A stretch of 42,864 nt of DNA from Bacteroidetes Order II. bacterium (GTDB taxonomy: Bacteria > Bacteroidota > Rhodothermia > Rhodothermales > UBA2364), in the NCBI GenBank assembly GCA_016788705.1, contig JAEUSQ010000022.1, forward strand, positions 1-42,864. The letters are read 5' to 3'. A model generated the notes under the pieces. It was not told the origin of the DNA, did no database searches, and saw nothing but the letters and a program-made list of their open reading frames with translations. Numbering within the stretch: position 1 is the stretch's first letter; every line of letters begins with the position of its first letter. Positions 41,751-42,864 of this stretch are shown here, one piece after another. The position numbers and the translations under genes are program-made.

Positions 41751-42619
41751 AACCACCAAGGCATTTATATCCGATTTTGGCATTGGGTGTATTGTGCGTT
41801 GCAAGTAGTTCCGTATTAATTCGGTATATTTCGGGAGAAGCGAGCGGATTAACGGTCGCCACGTATCGGACGGTTCTGGCGGCCCTTTTTTTATTGCCCT
41901 TTTCGCCGCGTGTTTGGCCAGAAATCAAGGCATTGCCCGCATCACACAAAGGCTTGATTGTGCTTTCCGGTGTTTTATTGGGTCTCCACTTTGTTACGTG
42001 GATCAGTTCCTTATACTATACCACTGTTGCCAGTTCTACCGTTTTGGTAAATACCTCACCGCTTTTCATCGCCATTGCATCGTTTTTCCTACTCGGCGAG
42101 CAGCTCCATAAATCGTTGGTTTTGGGCATTTTATTGGGCTTTACGGGTGCTGCGTTGATGGCGTTCGGAGACATGACCAACCAACAATTTCCTCATGCTG
42201 CGCGGGGGAATGGCTTGGCTCTTTTGGGTATGGTTACGGTTAGTGGCTACATGATGGCCGGACGGGTAGTACGCCAAAAGGGACTTTCGTGGTTAGGATA
42301 TGTTTTTCCCGTATATTTAATTTCTGCAATAACGGTTTTGACCTTTTCTTTATTTCTACAGGCCCATCTCTTGGTTTCATGGACGGTTTTGGGTATTTGT
42401 GCATTGATGGCCCTTGGCCCCCAAATTGCAGGTCATGGCGCAATGAACTATGCGGTTCGCTATATTCCGCCCGCCTTTGTCACTTTGGTTATCTTGGTAG
42501 AGCCTGTTCTGTCTTCGTTAATGACCTTCCTTCTTTGGGATGAAACGCCCGGCCTGCTTTCCCTTATAGGCATGGCGGTGGTGCTGATTGGATTGGCCAT
42601 AGCCATGAAGCGAGGGTAA
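41747..42619 (+). CDS. EamA/DMT-superfamily permease
   Basis: The 290-residue protein has ten predicted membrane segments in two EamA repeats. The first repeat includes GVLCVASSSVLIRY and ATYRTVLAALFLLPF; the second contains GLALLGMVTVSGYMMAGRVVRQK and ends SLIGMAVVLIGLAIAMKRG. The internal motif STVLVNTSPLFIAIASFFLLGE and the matching AFVTLVILVEPVLSSLMTFLLWDE are the paired family signatures. It is probably a metabolite or amino-acid exporter; substrate unknown. I start at 41747, where ATG overlaps the DUF4293 stop. A longer frame from 41612 would run through the DUF4293 gene. Confidence 0.92.
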   Translation: MKPPRHLYPILALGVLCVASSSVLIRYISGEASGLTVATYRTVLAALFLLPFSPRVWPEIKALPASHKGLIVLSGVLLGLHFVTWISSLYYTTVASSTVLVNTSPLFIAIASFFLLGEQLHKSLVLGILLGFTGAALMAFGDMTNQQFPHAARGNGLALLGMVTVSGYMMAGRVVRQKGLSWLGYVFPVYLISAITVLTFSLFLQAHLLVSWTVLGICALMALGPQIAGHGAMNYAVRYIPPAFVTLVILVEPVLSSLMTFLLWDETPGLLSLIGMAVVLIGLAIAMKRG

Positions 42620-42620
42620 A

Positions 42621-42654
42621 CAAAAATCCCGCCTATCTCTCAATAAGCGGGATT
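42621..42654 (-). terminator. Terminator for the minus-strand gene at the right edge
   Basis: AATCCCGC (42625-42632) and GCGGGATT (42647-42654) form an 8-bp perfect stem with a 14-nt loop. On the minus strand a T-run (TTTTTG, 42621-42626) follows, as expected after the gene ending at 42727. Confidence 0.65.
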
Positions 42655-42726
42655 ATGGGTTCCTGAAGAGGCGCTGCTAAAGTGCGGTTTACAATATTTT
42701 TAACACATCCTTAACGACCAAATCCC

Positions 42727-42864
42727 CTACTTCAGCAGCACAATTTTGCTTCTTTGTACCAAGGTTTGGTTGCCTTGTTGTGCGGTTAAGACCACAAGGT
42801 ACGTCCCAGAGGCCCAGTAGCTACCCGAATCAATCCGCATGTGATGCCCCACTCCGGCAGCAAC
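42727..42864 (-). CDS. C-terminal end of a T9SS cargo protein (partial)
   Basis: The minus-strand frame is open from the window edge to the TAG at 42727-42729 and gives 45 residues. They match the end of a type IX secretion sorting domain: a short acidic turn, the pattern ASGTYLVVLTAQ, then RSKIVLLK as the last residues (family: ...SGxYxxx... KxxxxK). The main part of the protein lies beyond the window, so its function cannot be told. Like the protease at 6289, it would be exported by the T9SS. The gap between it and the EamA gene holds only the terminator above. Confidence 0.8.
   Translation of the reverse strand, partial: VAAGVGHHMRIDSGSYWASGTYLVVLTAQQGNQTLVQRSKIVLLK

Overview
The window reads as a chromosomal segment of a Bacteroidota-type (FCB group) bacterium. 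The evidence is two proteins ending in type IX secretion sorting domains (6289-8031 and the gene cut by the right edge), a DUF4293 membrane protein, a UMF1-family transporter, and promoter-like signals of the form TTG-N20/21-TA(C/T)CTTC in place of sigma70 boxes. A Rhodothermia-like member is my guess; the sequence does not prove it. Coding density is high and most genes are housekeeping.

Layout. 1-741: a 234-bp tandem duplication rich in short palindromes, abutting the broken 3' end of a REP-associated (Y1) transposase. 813-1625: an FHA-domain protein. 1736-6013 (minus): a fatty-acid beta-oxidation cassette (TetR regulator, HAD/enoyl-CoA hydratase fusion, thiolase) with two matching palindromic operators. 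6289-11640 (plus): a secreted trypsin-like protease, a beta-lactamase-like/VanX-like fusion protein and a YheT-type hydrolase. 11618-16775: the rimP-nusA-infB operon with its own promoter, a structured leader and a strong terminator. 17073-19778: a glycosyltransferase, a divergent GroES-like protein and convergent prfA. 20015-24062: a small unknown protein, then a minus-strand group (sugar isomerase-like, C26 amidotransferase-like, lytic-transglycosylase-like). 24164-29094: a DUF5686-like surface protein, Nif3, an unknown gene and a UMF1 transporter. 29221-29294: tRNA-Arg(CCU). 29359-37237 (minus): mutS, a BadF-type sugar kinase, a penicillin-acylase-family protein and a PolX-like protein. 37499-42619 (plus): a GT2 glycosyltransferase, an S41 protease, an isocitrate dehydrogenase-like enzyme, DUF4293 and an EamA permease. 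42727-42864 (minus): the C-terminus of a T9SS cargo protein.

I found no phage, CRISPR array or defence island. The most informative signals are: (i) the duplicated TTAACA-N-TGTTAA operator, each copy exactly 14 bp upstream of its start codon, which defines a fatty-acid regulon; (ii) the fusion of a class C serine hydrolase to a VanX-like D,D-dipeptidase; (iii) a PolX-like protein whose polymerase catalytic aspartates are replaced while its PHP nuclease ligands are kept; (iv) a penicillin-acylase homologue that seems to lack the catalytic centre; (v) the REP-like repeat and RAYT remnant; and (vi) a possible attenuator ahead of rimP. I saw nothing that clearly qualifies as a wholly new multi-gene system.
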